Assembly: GCA_002371025.1 (NCBI GenBank)
Contig: DFFQ01000169.1
Location: 1 to 46,824, forward strand
Length of the DNA: 46,824 nucleotides
Direction of reading: 5' to 3'
DNA from: Lachnospiraceae bacterium UBA3772
GTDB lineage: Bacteria > Bacillota > Clostridia > Lachnospirales > Lachnospiraceae
This document shows positions 1 through 8,040 of the stretch, one piece after another. The notes beneath the pieces were generated by a model. The model saw only the letters and a list, made by a program, of their open reading frames with translations. It did no database searches and had not been told where the DNA came from. The translations under genes and the position numbers were made by a program. Each line of letters starts with the position of its first letter. The first letter of the stretch is position 1.

Positions 1-1114
1 CTCCCCTTAGGCCTTCTGCAGGCTTAAGCTTTCTGATTCTTATAAGTGATATATATGCCATTAATACTAGTATTAATACTGTTCCACCTATAAAATAACC
101 ATATTTATATATATTAATAACTACCGTTTTATCAAAAATCAGTATATATACCATTTGAAGTATCACAACTAAAGGTAACGAAAAGACTAATTGTTTTGAT
201 AATTCAAAAATCGAATTAATAAAAAGCATCCCATCGCTCATACCCCAGGCTTTCTTTATCATAAGCTCTTCTTTTCTTCTTGTTATCCATACATTTATTA
301 CCATTATAGAATTTATTATGGCAAATATTATCATAATGAGGTTAACTATTGCTTTAGATATCACCATATCTTCTATAACAGTCTCTTTATCAGTCTTTAC
401 AATGAGATTATTCTTTTGGGATATTGTTTCTAAAAGCTGCAACTCTGATTCAATATCACCATTAGACTCTATATCCAGTTGAAGCATCTCAAGGTTCTCC
501 AACCTGAATTTAAATGCATCAACATAATAATATTTTTCATTTTTTGTTAAATTCTTCCAGGGAATAATAACTCTGTAGTCATCATTATTGATTGAAAAAT
601 CTTTATAGACACCTTTAACTAAGTATTTGTTTCCATCAAATATAAGGTATCTTTTTCCATCCTCTTTAATCAGACTATCAACCATACCTTTTGAAATATA
701 AATTCCAGGTGTATTTTTTCTTTTATCATATATAGTATCTATATCTTCCAAATATTCATCAGAAAAATCAAATATTTGATTCACTCGAGTTTTTCCATCA
801 GAAAGGAAAGAATTTAATGATATTCTTTTTCTTGAAACATTTGACACCTCAAGTGCTTTGGCAAATCCCCAAAGATCTGATTTATCCACCTTTATAATAC
901 CTGAAAAATATCCATCTTCATCATATTCAACTTTGTATAAGACTTCTCCACGATACTTATTTTTATATTTATTATTATAAGATTCATTTTTTTGATATTT
1001 TCCTATTACATCAGAAAAATTATAGATTGAAAAAATACATATTGAAAATGTTATTATCAGAAGAACCGAACATAATTTATCTCTGAATAATCTGTTCATT
1101 AAACTATCATCCAT
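1..1114 (-). CDS. FtsX-type ABC permease, cassette A (3' end cut by window edge)
   Basis: Membrane subunit of a MacB/FtsX-like ABC system. The start is ATG at 1114 (protein begins MDDSLMNRLFR). The frame stays open to base 1, where it reads GLRG. Its paralogue at 4083-5207 ends GLRGE and stop, so only about the last residue and the stop codon lie outside the window. The layout is one N-terminal membrane segment, a long extracellular domain, then three membrane segments near the C-terminus, as in 4083-5207. It lies 37 bp downstream of the first permease (1152-2411). By analogy with cassette B, an ATPase gene should follow to the left of the window. The substrate is unknown; export, release or sensing of the linked secreted peptide is an inference from context. 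Confidence 0.85.
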   Translation of the reverse strand, partial: MDDSLMNRLFRDKLCSVLLIITFSICIFSIYNFSDVIGKYQKNESYNNKYKNKYRGEVLYKVEYDEDGYFSGIIKVDKSDLWGFAKALEVSNVSRKRISLNSFLSDGKTRVNQIFDFSDEYLEDIDTIYDKRKNTPGIYISKGMVDSLIKEDGKRYLIFDGNKYLVKGVYKDFSINNDDYRVIIPWKNLTKNEKYYYVDAFKFRLENLEMLQLDIESNGDIESELQLLETISQKNNLIVKTDKETVIEDMVISKAIVNLIMIIFAIINSIMVINVWITRRKEELMIKKAWGMSDGMLFINSIFELSKQLVFSLPLVVILQMVYILIFDKTVVINIYKYGYFIGGTVLILVLMAYISLIRIRKLKPAEGLRG

Positions 1115-1151
1115 TATTATAACCTTTCATTTTATAAAAACCTTTTATCAA

Positions 1152-2411
1152 CTACCTTACTAATTCCACTGGTTTTTTTCTCAATATGTATTGCAGCGGA
1201 AATATATTTCCTATTAACATTATCAACCCAACTGCTATAACAGCTTTCGGATATACATTAAAAACAAATATTTTATTCATCATAATAATAAAATCTCTAT
1301 CAAAACCTGACAAATCATAAATAAATTTATTCAGTAGTAAACTGCATATTAAAAAACCTAGCATAATACAAAGAATAAATTTTAAAATCATTTCCCAAAC
1401 AATTACACCTCTTAGCTCCTTTGTAGTAAAACCATTTGTTAATAATATTCCGAATTCTTTCTTTCTATTTACTGTTGATATTAATTCCAGACATAAAATA
1501 GAACAGCTTGCTATAATACTTATCAAATAAAATAATTCCAAATACTGACCATAGTAATTTTTAACACTTTTTTCATTACTATCTAAAATATCTATCACTG
1601 GTTCCGCAAAAATATTATTCTTTTTATATTTTTGAGTTATGTTTTGACATACTTCTTCTAATTTATAACCTTCTTTTACTCTAAACAGAAAACTCGTTCC
1701 ATTACACTCTCTGTCAATTACTATCACACCATCATTCATGTTTTTATAGATTTCTGTCTTTACTTCATCCTTATCATAGTAGGTCTCACTGTCTAAAAGA
1801 ATTTTTGAATCTTTTTTCAAATGTCCTAAAACTTCAAAAGTATAATCATAATCATCAAAATGATATATAAATTTAGTCCCCACAGCTATATCTTGATAAT
1901 CATTTCCTAAATATACTCCACTCCATAGTGATCCTTCTTTTTCTTTGGACACTATCTCTTCTTTTGTCCACTCTTTCCCATCTGATAGTTCAATGCTAAA
2001 TACCTTAAACCCCCCCGGATTCATAGCATAAATTACATTTTCATTTAATTCATCCATAGACATATTTAAATATTTGTCATCCACATAGATTCCACTAAAA
2101 ATACATCTATAAACGCCCCATTTTCTATCATCTACCTCACAATAACCTTCAATTTCTTCTATATTGTCAATTATTTCTGAATAATCTACATTATATAATC
2201 TTGAATGTATTCTTATTTGCCCTAAGTTATCTAATTCACCTCTACATGTCATTTCAACTTGATGCCTATATTTTCTGCGTTCTTCCAACATCATAAATCC
2301 TAAATAAAAAAGGCAGAAAGAAATAAGTAATAAAATTAATTCTATCAACAATTTTCTTTTATTATTCTGTATAAAATCTATTGAAAATAACAATCTATTT
2401 TTTAACTTCAT
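1152..2411 (-). CDS. FtsX-type ABC permease, cassette A, first permease (419 aa)
   Basis: Paralogue of 5207-6544: both begin with a KNRL-FS-DFIQNN block just before the first membrane segment (about residues 21-41) and end in a motif like LRKKPVELVR, with three membrane segments in the last 130 residues. The central part (about 45-285) is extracellular and poorly conserved. This one-plus-three topology is typical of MacB/FtsX permeases. It is 39 bp downstream of a secreted peptide gene, with an AAAGG ribosome site. It would pair with the 1-1114 permease as a heterodimer. Both cassettes keep the same gene order, which suggests that peptide and permeases work together. Whether this is export, self-immunity or sensing cannot be told from the sequence. 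Confidence 0.85.
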   Translation of the reverse strand: MKLKNRLLFSIDFIQNNKRKLLIELILLLISFCLFYLGFMMLEERRKYRHQVEMTCRGELDNLGQIRIHSRLYNVDYSEIIDNIEEIEGYCEVDDRKWGVYRCIFSGIYVDDKYLNMSMDELNENVIYAMNPGGFKVFSIELSDGKEWTKEEIVSKEKEGSLWSGVYLGNDYQDIAVGTKFIYHFDDYDYTFEVLGHLKKDSKILLDSETYYDKDEVKTEIYKNMNDGVIVIDRECNGTSFLFRVKEGYKLEEVCQNITQKYKKNNIFAEPVIDILDSNEKSVKNYYGQYLELFYLISIIASCSILCLELISTVNRKKEFGILLTNGFTTKELRGVIVWEMILKFILCIMLGFLICSLLLNKFIYDLSGFDRDFIIMMNKIFVFNVYPKAVIAVGLIMLIGNIFPLQYILRKKPVELVR

Positions 2412-2450
2412 CTTTCTGCCTTTCTTTTGATCAATCAGATATTGATATTA

Positions 2451-2855
2451 TTATTCACTCCAATCGGCTGCCACTTGAAGCAGACAACTACCATCATAAT
2501 AATATATTCTTCCTATTACAGTTCCCTCATTTTTTGCTTTTTTCTTTGAAATATAACTTTTTGAAAAGCTATCACTACATTCACCCTTTTTCACTTTAGA
2601 AACCGTCTTATTATATATCTCTCCAGAATTATATGTAGAATAAACAATTGTACAAGCTTCCGCCTCTGATTCTCCGTAAATTCTATAATACCCTGTTGCT
2701 TTTTTACCATTTAATCCTGCTCTTAAACATAAAAAAACACCTGAACATGGACTATGCCTTTTATTTCTTTCCCTTGTCTCAGCACAAACAACCATAGTAT
2801 TTAGCATCATCACAACAATTAAGGTTACAACAAAACTGATTCTTTTAAATCTCAT
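2451..2855 (-). CDS. secreted peptide of unknown function, cassette A (134 aa)
   Basis: A Sec signal peptide covers about residues 1-25 (basic MRFKR, hydrophobic core, likely cleavage after VVCA). The mature part is about 110 aa. It shares with the paralogue at 6570-6977 the signal end NTMVV, a KRH-P motif, an AGLN-K-A-G-IYG block, a CT-ST-G-Y block and a final A-WS. The rest is diverged. This copy has extra cysteines (residues 37, 43, 68, 93 and 124 approximately) that could form disulfides. The ribosome site is AAAGG. It is first in a peptide-permease-permease operon. The plan of a Sec-exported peptide followed by large membrane proteins and an ABC ATPase recalls lactococcin-972-type bacteriocin loci, but I cannot align the peptide to that family, so a bacteriocin role is only a possibility. 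Confidence 0.75.
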   Translation of the reverse strand: MRFKRISFVVTLIVVMMLNTMVVCAETRERNKRHSPCSGVFLCLRAGLNGKKATGYYRIYGESEAEACTIVYSTYNSGEIYNKTVSKVKKGECSDSFSKSYISKKKAKNEGTVIGRIYYYDGSCLLQVAADWSE

Positions 2856-3160
2856 AAATATCGCCTTTCTCTACTAAATATTTTCTTTACACCTAATTAG
2901 AAAAGCGGTACACTTTAAGCCATAGTACTTTTCTAATTAAGTGCTTAAATGGGTTTTAGAGCTCTAGGTATTTCGCGACATACTTAGGGCTCTTTTTATA
3001 TAAACCGGCAAATACCGGATTTATATACATATTCTTCTATAGTGTTTTATTATCTTAATTACTTAATCCTTTATTGATTAAATATTTTTTATTTTTTACG
3101 GAAAAATATATCTAAGAATAAGATATATGAATTTCCCCTCATCACATTTAATACAATTTG
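2856..3160 (-). promoter_or_regulatory. structured 5' leader of cassette A
   Basis: About 300 nt lie between the predicted transcription start (near 3155) and the peptide ATG. Three inverted repeats can be read. In plus-strand coordinates they are 2894-2904 with 2929-2939 (TAATTAGAAAA, inner GTAC pair); 2958-2971 with 2980-2993 (14 bp including wobbles), followed on the plus strand by TTTTT; and 2997-3008 with 3015-3027 (TATATAAA-CCGG). The same block occurs at about 7000-7280 with only a few substitutions. The changes in the second hairpin keep G-U pairing in the plus-strand reading, and there it also has the T-run of a terminator. It could therefore be a leader RNA, an antisense-RNA terminator, or both. 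Confidence 0.6.
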
Positions 3161-3161
3161 A

Positions 3162-3190
3162 AGTATATTCCCAAAAAGAACTTATGTCAA
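3162..3190 (-). promoter_or_regulatory. sigma-A promoter of cassette A
   Basis: On the minus strand: -35 TTGACA (3190-3185), a spacer of exactly 17 bp, and -10 TATACT (3167-3162). The start would be near 3155, giving a leader of about 300 nt. A second TTGTCA/TGTCAA half-site lies directly upstream, so the -35 is inside an inverted repeat TGTCAA-N8-TTGACA that could be an operator. The sister promoter at 7274-7302 has the same spacer length. Confidence 0.75.
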
Positions 3191-3228
3191 GATATTATTT
3201 GACAATTTTGATTTTCAGCGCAGAATTG

Positions 3229-3248
3229 CCCCCCCCGAGGCACAATTC
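3229..3248. other. small inverted repeat upstream of cassette A promoter
   Basis: GAATTG and CAATTC flank a C-rich core, and the same element lies at 7331-7350 upstream of cassette B. It sits between the large structured element and the promoter in both copies. It could be a protein-binding site or the end of the large element. Confidence 0.35.
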
Positions 3249-3267
3249 AAAAAATCCATAGACGGAC

Positions 3268-3361
3268 GCCAAAATATAATGGACGCTCAGAGCAATACCT
3301 CCAGCGGGCTAAAACATGCCCTTTGGAGGTATTCTCTTCGCGTCCTTTATTATATTTTGGC
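3268..3361. repeat. large imperfect hairpin element, copy A
   Basis: Outer arms GCCAAAATATAAT (3268-3280) and its complement (3349-3361), then GGACGC with GCGTCC, then AATACCTCCAGCGGGC (3294-3309) opposite GCCC-TTTGGAGGTATT (3318-3333), with an 8-nt loop. It lies just downstream of the ATPase stop at 3417 and may act as the terminator of cassette B. Copies with different stem sequence but the same tip (AGCGGGCTAAA...GCCCT) lie at 7390-7454 and 27577-27667. Confidence 0.7.
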
Positions 3362-3416
3362 TGGGTATTGCCCAATTTATGATACAGACTCTATATTTTT
3401 GCGAGTGATGGCCACT

Positions 3417-4079
3417 TTATTCTACAAGTTTTCCATCTTTTAATCTTATTATTCTTTCGCAGTATGATGCCACATGTTCATCATGGGTTACTATTATTAT
3501 GGTTTTTCCTTCTTTATTCAGCTTGGTAAATATTTCCATGATATTTTCTCCGTTAGCTGAATCAAGGGCACCTGTTGGCTCATCTGCTAAGATTAATGGA
3601 ACATCTGCAGCTATTGCTCTTGCCACTGCACATCTTTGTTTCTCCCCACCAGATAATTTCGCAGGTCTTTTATTTTTAAGCTTCTCTATTCCAAGAGAAG
3701 TAAGGACTTCCATAGCTTTCCTTCTTCTTTCTTTTTTCGGAACATTTCTTATCAAAAGTGGAAGCTCAACATTTTCAAGGACTGTATATTTATCCATAAG
3801 AGCAAATTGCTGAAAGACAAATGCCACATGCTCTTTTCTAAATTTATTCAGTTTAGAAGTATTAAGGGCACTTACTTCAATATCGTCATATTTATAAGTT
3901 CCCTTTGTTGCAGTATCCATGGCTCCGATTATATTAAGAAGCGTACTCTTTCCTGAGCCTGAAGGTCCCATAAGAGCTGTCATGCTGCCTTCTTCTATTT
4001 CTAAATTAATACCATCCAGAGCAATGCATTCAGCTTCTTTTTTATTATATATTTTAATAATATTTTCTAATTTGATCAT
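3417..4079 (-). CDS. ABC transporter ATP-binding protein, MacB/LolD type (220 aa)
   Basis: Complete ATPase of cassette B. Walker A is GPSGSGKST (residues 38-46), the Q-loop is in FVFQQFALM, the signature LSGGEKQR is near residue 142, Walker B is LILADEPTGALD, and the H-loop is VTHD. The length is typical of MacB/LolD/FtsE-type ATPases that pair with FtsX-fold permeases. It starts 3 bp after the second permease (4083-5207), so it is the last gene of a tight operon peptide-permease-permease-ATPase. It would drive mechanotransmission or export by the two permeases. A large hairpin element follows at 3268-3361. Confidence 0.95.
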   Translation of the reverse strand: MIKLENIIKIYNKKEAECIALDGINLEIEEGSMTALMGPSGSGKSTLLNIIGAMDTATKGTYKYDDIEVSALNTSKLNKFRKEHVAFVFQQFALMDKYTVLENVELPLLIRNVPKKERRRKAMEVLTSLGIEKLKNKRPAKLSGGEKQRCAVARAIAADVPLILADEPTGALDSANGENIMEIFTKLNKEGKTIIIVTHDEHVASYCERIIRLKDGKLVE

Positions 4080-4082
4080 ACC

Positions 4083-5207
4083 TTACTCTCCCCTTAGGCC
4101 TTCTGCAGGCTTTAGTTTTCTGATTCTTAACAAGGCAGCGTAGCTTACCAACGATAAGATTATTATCAGTCCAAAAAATAAATATGCATATTTGTATAGG
4201 TTAAATGTTACAGTCTCCTTAAATATAATCATATAAACAAGTTGAAAAATAATCATCACCGGAATACTTGCAATAAGATGCCTTGATAATTCTAGAAAAG
4301 TCCTGATATAGATCATCCCTTCACTCATACCCCAAGCTTTCTTTATCATAAGTTCTTCTCGTCTTCTTACAATCCACATACCAGTAACTGTAAAGGCATT
4401 AATAACAGAGAAAGTTATCATTATGATTAAAATAAGGCTTTGCATTAGCAAAGAACTATTATCATATTTCCATATTTCTCCAGCAATAAGCAGGTTATTT
4501 TTTTCAGTAAATTTTTTTATAAACTGTATATCTTCTGTAACATTTCCATTGGATTCTATATCTATTCCAACATTTTGTAGACTCTTTATTTTATCTACAA
4601 AAAAATCCACATAATAATTTTTTTCATTTTTATTTAATACTTTCCATGGGATGACTATCCTATAATCATCATGATCTAATGTATAATCTTTGTATACACC
4701 TTTTACCAAATATTTATTATTATTAACTTTTACATAATTATTATTATCTTCACATATGATATATTTTAGCATCGCTTTAGAAATATATACTCCCGGAACT
4801 ACTTTTCTTTTATCATAATACGACTCAATATCTTCTAGATATTCATTTGAAAAATCAAATACCAAATTTATTCTTGTATATCCATCATATGTAAAAGTAA
4901 AAGTTTCTATCTTTTTTCTTTCTCCCTTAGATAATTCCATACCTTTAATAATCTGCCAAATATCTGATTTATCAATTTTTATTTCACCTTCGATTATCCA
5001 ATTACCATCACTATCCGGGTTAACATTATATTCTATATTCCCACTAAACTTATTTTTATATTTATTCACATCTTTTTCCTGCATAATATACCTGCCTATA
5101 AGATCTGAAAAGTTATAAACAGCAAAAATGCAAATGGCAAATGTAACAATTAGCAGTATTGAACTTAACTTATCTCTAAAGATTCTATCAACGATATTTT
5201 CTTTCAT
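4083..5207 (-). CDS. FtsX-type ABC permease, cassette B, second permease (374 aa)
   Basis: Membrane segment at about residues 16-36, then an extracellular domain to about residue 250, then three segments to about residue 360, ending RIRKLKPAEGLRGE. It is a paralogue of the 1-1114 gene. The start ATG overlaps the stop of the preceding permease by one base (TAATG), a translational-coupling arrangement. The sequence WGMSEGMIYIR after the second membrane segment matches the small coupling-helix region expected to contact the ATPase. Role inferred from the family: half of a heterodimeric MacB-like complex with 5207-6544 and the ATPase 3417-4079. Confidence 0.88.
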   Translation of the reverse strand: MKENIVDRIFRDKLSSILLIVTFAICIFAVYNFSDLIGRYIMQEKDVNKYKNKFSGNIEYNVNPDSDGNWIIEGEIKIDKSDIWQIIKGMELSKGERKKIETFTFTYDGYTRINLVFDFSNEYLEDIESYYDKRKVVPGVYISKAMLKYIICEDNNNYVKVNNNKYLVKGVYKDYTLDHDDYRIVIPWKVLNKNEKNYYVDFFVDKIKSLQNVGIDIESNGNVTEDIQFIKKFTEKNNLLIAGEIWKYDNSSLLMQSLILIIMITFSVINAFTVTGMWIVRRREELMIKKAWGMSEGMIYIRTFLELSRHLIASIPVMIIFQLVYMIIFKETVTFNLYKYAYLFFGLIIILSLVSYAALLRIRKLKPAEGLRGE

Positions 5208-6544
5208 TAATTATTTCCCCTTAACAATTCTACTGGTTTAAGCCTTGATACAATGAATAATGGAATAACATTTCCCATAATCATCACAATCAATAATCCT
5301 AATACTGCTTTAGGAAATGCAATTTTAATGACCAAATTTTTCATTTGTATAAAATAATCACTGTTTGCTTCGGAAACATCCAACAAATTCTTTCCAGCCC
5401 AAATAAACCCCGTTAAAAATACCAGCATAATCGTCATAATTAATTTTAATATAATCTCCCCAACCATTATGAACAATAAATCCTTATTTGTAGCGCCACC
5501 AGCAAACATAACGCCAAACTCCGACATTCTATTTGTTATTGATACCAGTTCCACACAAATTATTGCGCATAAAGACACAACGCTTATTAAAAAAAACAAC
5601 TTTAAATATATAAACATTTTTTCTTTATTTTCACTCTCACATCTATCCAATACATTTTCAACAGGCTCAAAAATAATGTGATTTTTATTATATTTTTTAT
5701 TTAGTTCTTGGCATATCTCATTTATATTTTCGCCTTTTTTAACCCGGAATAAATTCTGATAATGATTTTGTTCTGCATACAAAAACAAAACAGAATCATC
5801 CAAACTATAATAAACTGCTCCCCTATATTGATCTTTGCTATTGTAAATATCTGTATCTCGTAATATTATGGAATTTTTTTTCAGATGCCCTAAAACCTCT
5901 ATGGTTTTTCCTTTATAAGTAACCTTTTTTCCTACAGCCACATCCATATAATTATATCCAAGATAAATTCCGTACCATTGACCCTCATATGATTCACGTG
6001 TTGTTCCACCTTCTAATGTAATAGAAAAGTGCTTTGTATTTTCTTCAAAATAATTTAAATATTCTTCCTTAGTCCAAGCCTTTCCATCTTCAAGTTCTAT
6101 ACTAAATACATCCAGACACCCAGGACTTGTACCGAAAATCTTATAACCATCTTCAATACCTATTTCATCCAAATTATTGTTTATTTCTTTCTTATTTTTT
6201 TCTCTCATCATTTCATATATGGGTGAATATTCTCCAATAGAACTACCAAGATCCGAATAGGAATCTCCCTCAATCCCCTCATCACTTAACGCTTCTTCAA
6301 CGCAATCTAAATCATCAAAACTACAATCGGAATTATATGGAATATATGCATATCCCAGATTAGATATATCTTCTTTACATGCCAATAAAACCTGATTTCT
6401 AAACTTTTTTGCTTCTGCTAATATAACCATTCCCACAAAAAAAAGGAAAAAAGATATCGTTAAAAGAATCACCTCTCCTAAAAACTTTTTTCGATTATTT
6501 TGTATAAAATCTAATGAAAACATTAATCTATTCTTAAAACTCAT
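5207..6544 (-). CDS. FtsX-type ABC permease, cassette B, first permease (445 aa)
   Basis: One membrane segment at about residues 22-42, a large extracellular domain, then three segments in the C-terminal 130 residues. It ends in SRLKPVELLRGN, the cytoplasmic tail typical of FtsX-like permeases. It is a paralogue of 1152-2411 but about 26 aa longer because the extracellular domain is expanded around residues 75-125. The ribosome site is AAGGG, and it starts 25 bp after the peptide gene 6570-6977. Extracellular parts have diverged more than the membrane parts, which would fit recognition of the different linked peptides (inference). Confidence 0.88.
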   Translation of the reverse strand: MSFKNRLMFSLDFIQNNRKKFLGEVILLTISFFLFFVGMVILAEAKKFRNQVLLACKEDISNLGYAYIPYNSDCSFDDLDCVEEALSDEGIEGDSYSDLGSSIGEYSPIYEMMREKNKKEINNNLDEIGIEDGYKIFGTSPGCLDVFSIELEDGKAWTKEEYLNYFEENTKHFSITLEGGTTRESYEGQWYGIYLGYNYMDVAVGKKVTYKGKTIEVLGHLKKNSIILRDTDIYNSKDQYRGAVYYSLDDSVLFLYAEQNHYQNLFRVKKGENINEICQELNKKYNKNHIIFEPVENVLDRCESENKEKMFIYLKLFFLISVVSLCAIICVELVSITNRMSEFGVMFAGGATNKDLLFIMVGEIILKLIMTIMLVFLTGFIWAGKNLLDVSEANSDYFIQMKNLVIKIAFPKAVLGLLIVMIMGNVIPLFIVSRLKPVELLRGNN

Positions 6545-6569
6545 CTTTTTTCCCTTTTTATAATTTTAA

Positions 6570-6977
6570 TTAATTACTCCAACCAGCACCTACCATTGCA
6601 ATAGCTACACCTGAACTATTTTTTACTATCACATATGCTCTTTCAGCTTTTCTAGCTTTATCAATACTACCAAAATCTTTATACTTATGGTCAGTATAAT
6701 CTACATCCTCCGCAAACTGACTGTGGTCTTTACTATACCACGTTCCATAATTATTCGTTGAAAAATTAACAGTACACTTTTCCATTCCACCGGAACCATA
6801 AATATGGCAAAAGCCTGAAGCTGTTTTTTTATTAAGCCCAGCCCACATGGATATATTCGTATTAGAATTTGGATAATGTCTTTTTGTAATTTCATTTGTG
6901 TAGGCTGATACAACCATGGTATTCACCATGAAAACGCCTAAAAATGCAATTAATAAACTGATTCTTTGAATTTTCAT
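6570..6977 (-). CDS. secreted peptide of unknown function, cassette B (135 aa)
   Basis: Sec signal peptide at about residues 1-25 (MKIQR, hydrophobic core, likely cleavage after VVSA), mature part about 110 aa. Shared with 2451-2855: NTMVV, KRH-P, AGLN-K-A-G-IYG, CT-ST-G-Y and terminal A-WS. It has only two cysteines in the mature part, both conserved in position or close to it. The ribosome site is AGAGG. First gene of the operon leading to the ATPase at 3417. No family is recognised. Possible roles are a bacteriocin-like peptide, a signalling peptide or an extracellular cofactor of the ABC complex. Confidence 0.75.
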   Translation of the reverse strand: MKIQRISLLIAFLGVFMVNTMVVSAYTNEITKRHYPNSNTNISMWAGLNKKTASGFCHIYGSGGMEKCTVNFSTNNYGTWYSKDHSQFAEDVDYTDHKYKDFGSIDKARKAERAYVIVKNSSGVAIAMVGAGWSN

Positions 6978-7267
6978 GAATCTTTTACCTCTTTTCTTTA
7001 TCTTTTGTTTACACCCAATTAGAAAAGCGGTACACTTTAAGCCATAGTACTTTTCTAATTAAGCGCTTAAATGGGTTTTAGAGCTCTGGGTATTTCGCGA
7101 CATACTTAGGGCTCTTTTTATATAAACCGGTAAATACCGGATTTATATACATATTCTTCTATAGTTTTTATACTCTAATCCTTTATAGATCAGATACAAT
7201 CGTTTTTTTACGGAAAAATATATCTAAGAATAAGATAATTGAATTCCCCCTCATCACATTTAATACA
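6978..7267 (-). promoter_or_regulatory. structured 5' leader of cassette B
   Basis: Near-copy of 2856-3160. Hairpins lie at 7016-7061, 7080-7115 and 7119-7149, offset by 4122 bp from copy A. The differences between copies are few and concentrated near the peptide start and in the AT-rich stretch at about 7165-7210. The second hairpin carries an A-to-G change that keeps a G-U pair when read on the plus strand. Its conservation exceeds that of the genes it precedes. Confidence 0.6.
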
Positions 7268-7273
7268 ATTTGA

Positions 7274-7302
7274 AGTATATTCCCAAAAAGAAATAATGAC
7301 AA
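7274..7302 (-). promoter_or_regulatory. sigma-A promoter of cassette B
   Basis: On the minus strand: -35 TTGTCA (7302-7297), 17-bp spacer, -10 TATACT (7279-7274). The -35 is one base weaker than that of cassette A. The start is expected near 7267. Confidence 0.7.
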
Positions 7303-7389
7303 GATATTTTTTGACAAGTTTAATTATCAGGGTGGAATTGCCCCCCGAGGCACAATTCAAAAATCCATAGACGAACGCCAAAAAACAAA

Positions 7390-7454
7390 ACGCGAATGAA
7401 TCCCATCAGCGGGCTAAACTGATATATGCCCTCTTTTATGGAATTCATTCGCGT
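7390..7454. repeat. large imperfect hairpin element, copy B
   Basis: Arms ACGCGAATGAATCCCAT (7390-7406) and ATGGAATTCATTCGCGT (7438-7454) enclose AGCGGGC (7408-7414) and GCCC (7428-7431). The stem sequence differs from copies A and C, but the tip is the same. It lies downstream of the PH-like gene (stop at 7536) and upstream of the cassette B promoter. The flanks (TCCATAGACG on the left, TTTATTATATTT on the right) match copy A. Confidence 0.65.
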
Positions 7455-7535
7455 CTTTTATTATATTTACCTATGAGGTTATAATTCTAATATCATCTTA
7501 CAAAATATAGTCATATCGCTATACTTGCATCGACA

Positions 7536-7958
7536 TTAGTGATGATCATCGTAATCGTCGTCATCATAATCATCATGGCCATCAAAATCATGGTCTGAAT
7601 CATGGATAAATTCACGGCTTGTAACGCGTTTCTTATCACGCATCTGTTCAACTAATTCAGAAAGCTGTTCCTTAACATCCATAACATGTTTTACATTTTT
7701 AAAATCAAAATCTTTTAATGATCTATCTGATGAATGAACATGAATAGTTCCCATGCCAAATAATCTCTGACCAAAAGATCTTGTTACTGAAAGGTCAAGA
7801 ATGCGGTACATACGGCATTCATCAAGTCTTTTATTTAAAACTCCAGTCTCTACATAAACTCTTTCTTCATCGAAACTGTAAATTGTAAATGTCCAAGGAA
7901 GACCACACCAGTTTCTTTTTCTATCCTTCCAGATTTTATTATCATTTTTCTTAGCCAT
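7536..7958 (-). CDS. PH-domain-like protein with Asp/His-rich tail (140 aa)
   Basis: Residues about 15-95 look like a bacterial PH-like domain (bPH_2 type): beta strands with FTIYSFDEERVYVETGVL, then RMYRILDLSVTRSFGQRLFG and a strand with GTIHVHSSD. A helix follows (VKHVMDVKEQLSELVEQMRD). The last 20 residues are almost all Asp, His and Tyr, a possible metal-binding or flexible tail. There is no signal peptide or membrane segment, so it is probably cytoplasmic. The ribosome site is GGGGAG. It is transcribed alone: its promoter is at 8005-8013 and a hairpin element follows. No specific function is recognised. Confidence 0.75.
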   Translation of the reverse strand: MAKKNDNKIWKDRKRNWCGLPWTFTIYSFDEERVYVETGVLNKRLDECRMYRILDLSVTRSFGQRLFGMGTIHVHSSDRSLKDFDFKNVKHVMDVKEQLSELVEQMRDKKRVTSREFIHDSDHDFDGHDDYDDDDYDDHH

Positions 7959-8004
7959 AATATCTCCCCTTATTAATCAAATAGGAATTTGTCACATATA
8001 ATGC

Positions 8005-8013
8005 ATTATATCA
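8005..8013 (-). promoter_or_regulatory. extended -10 promoter of the PH-like gene
   Basis: Minus-strand TGATATAAT, an extended -10 with a perfect TATAAT hexamer. No good -35 is visible 17 bp upstream. It is about 47 bp upstream of the ATG at 7958. Confidence 0.5.
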
Positions 8014-8040
8014 TATTTGCTATGGCAGAAGGTATGTTTT

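Noticed and set aside
2951..2997. GTTTTAGAGCT in the cassette leader looks like a Cas9 crRNA/tracrRNA repeat
   Set aside because: There is only one copy per leader, no spacer array and no cas gene; it is the arm of a terminator-like hairpin.
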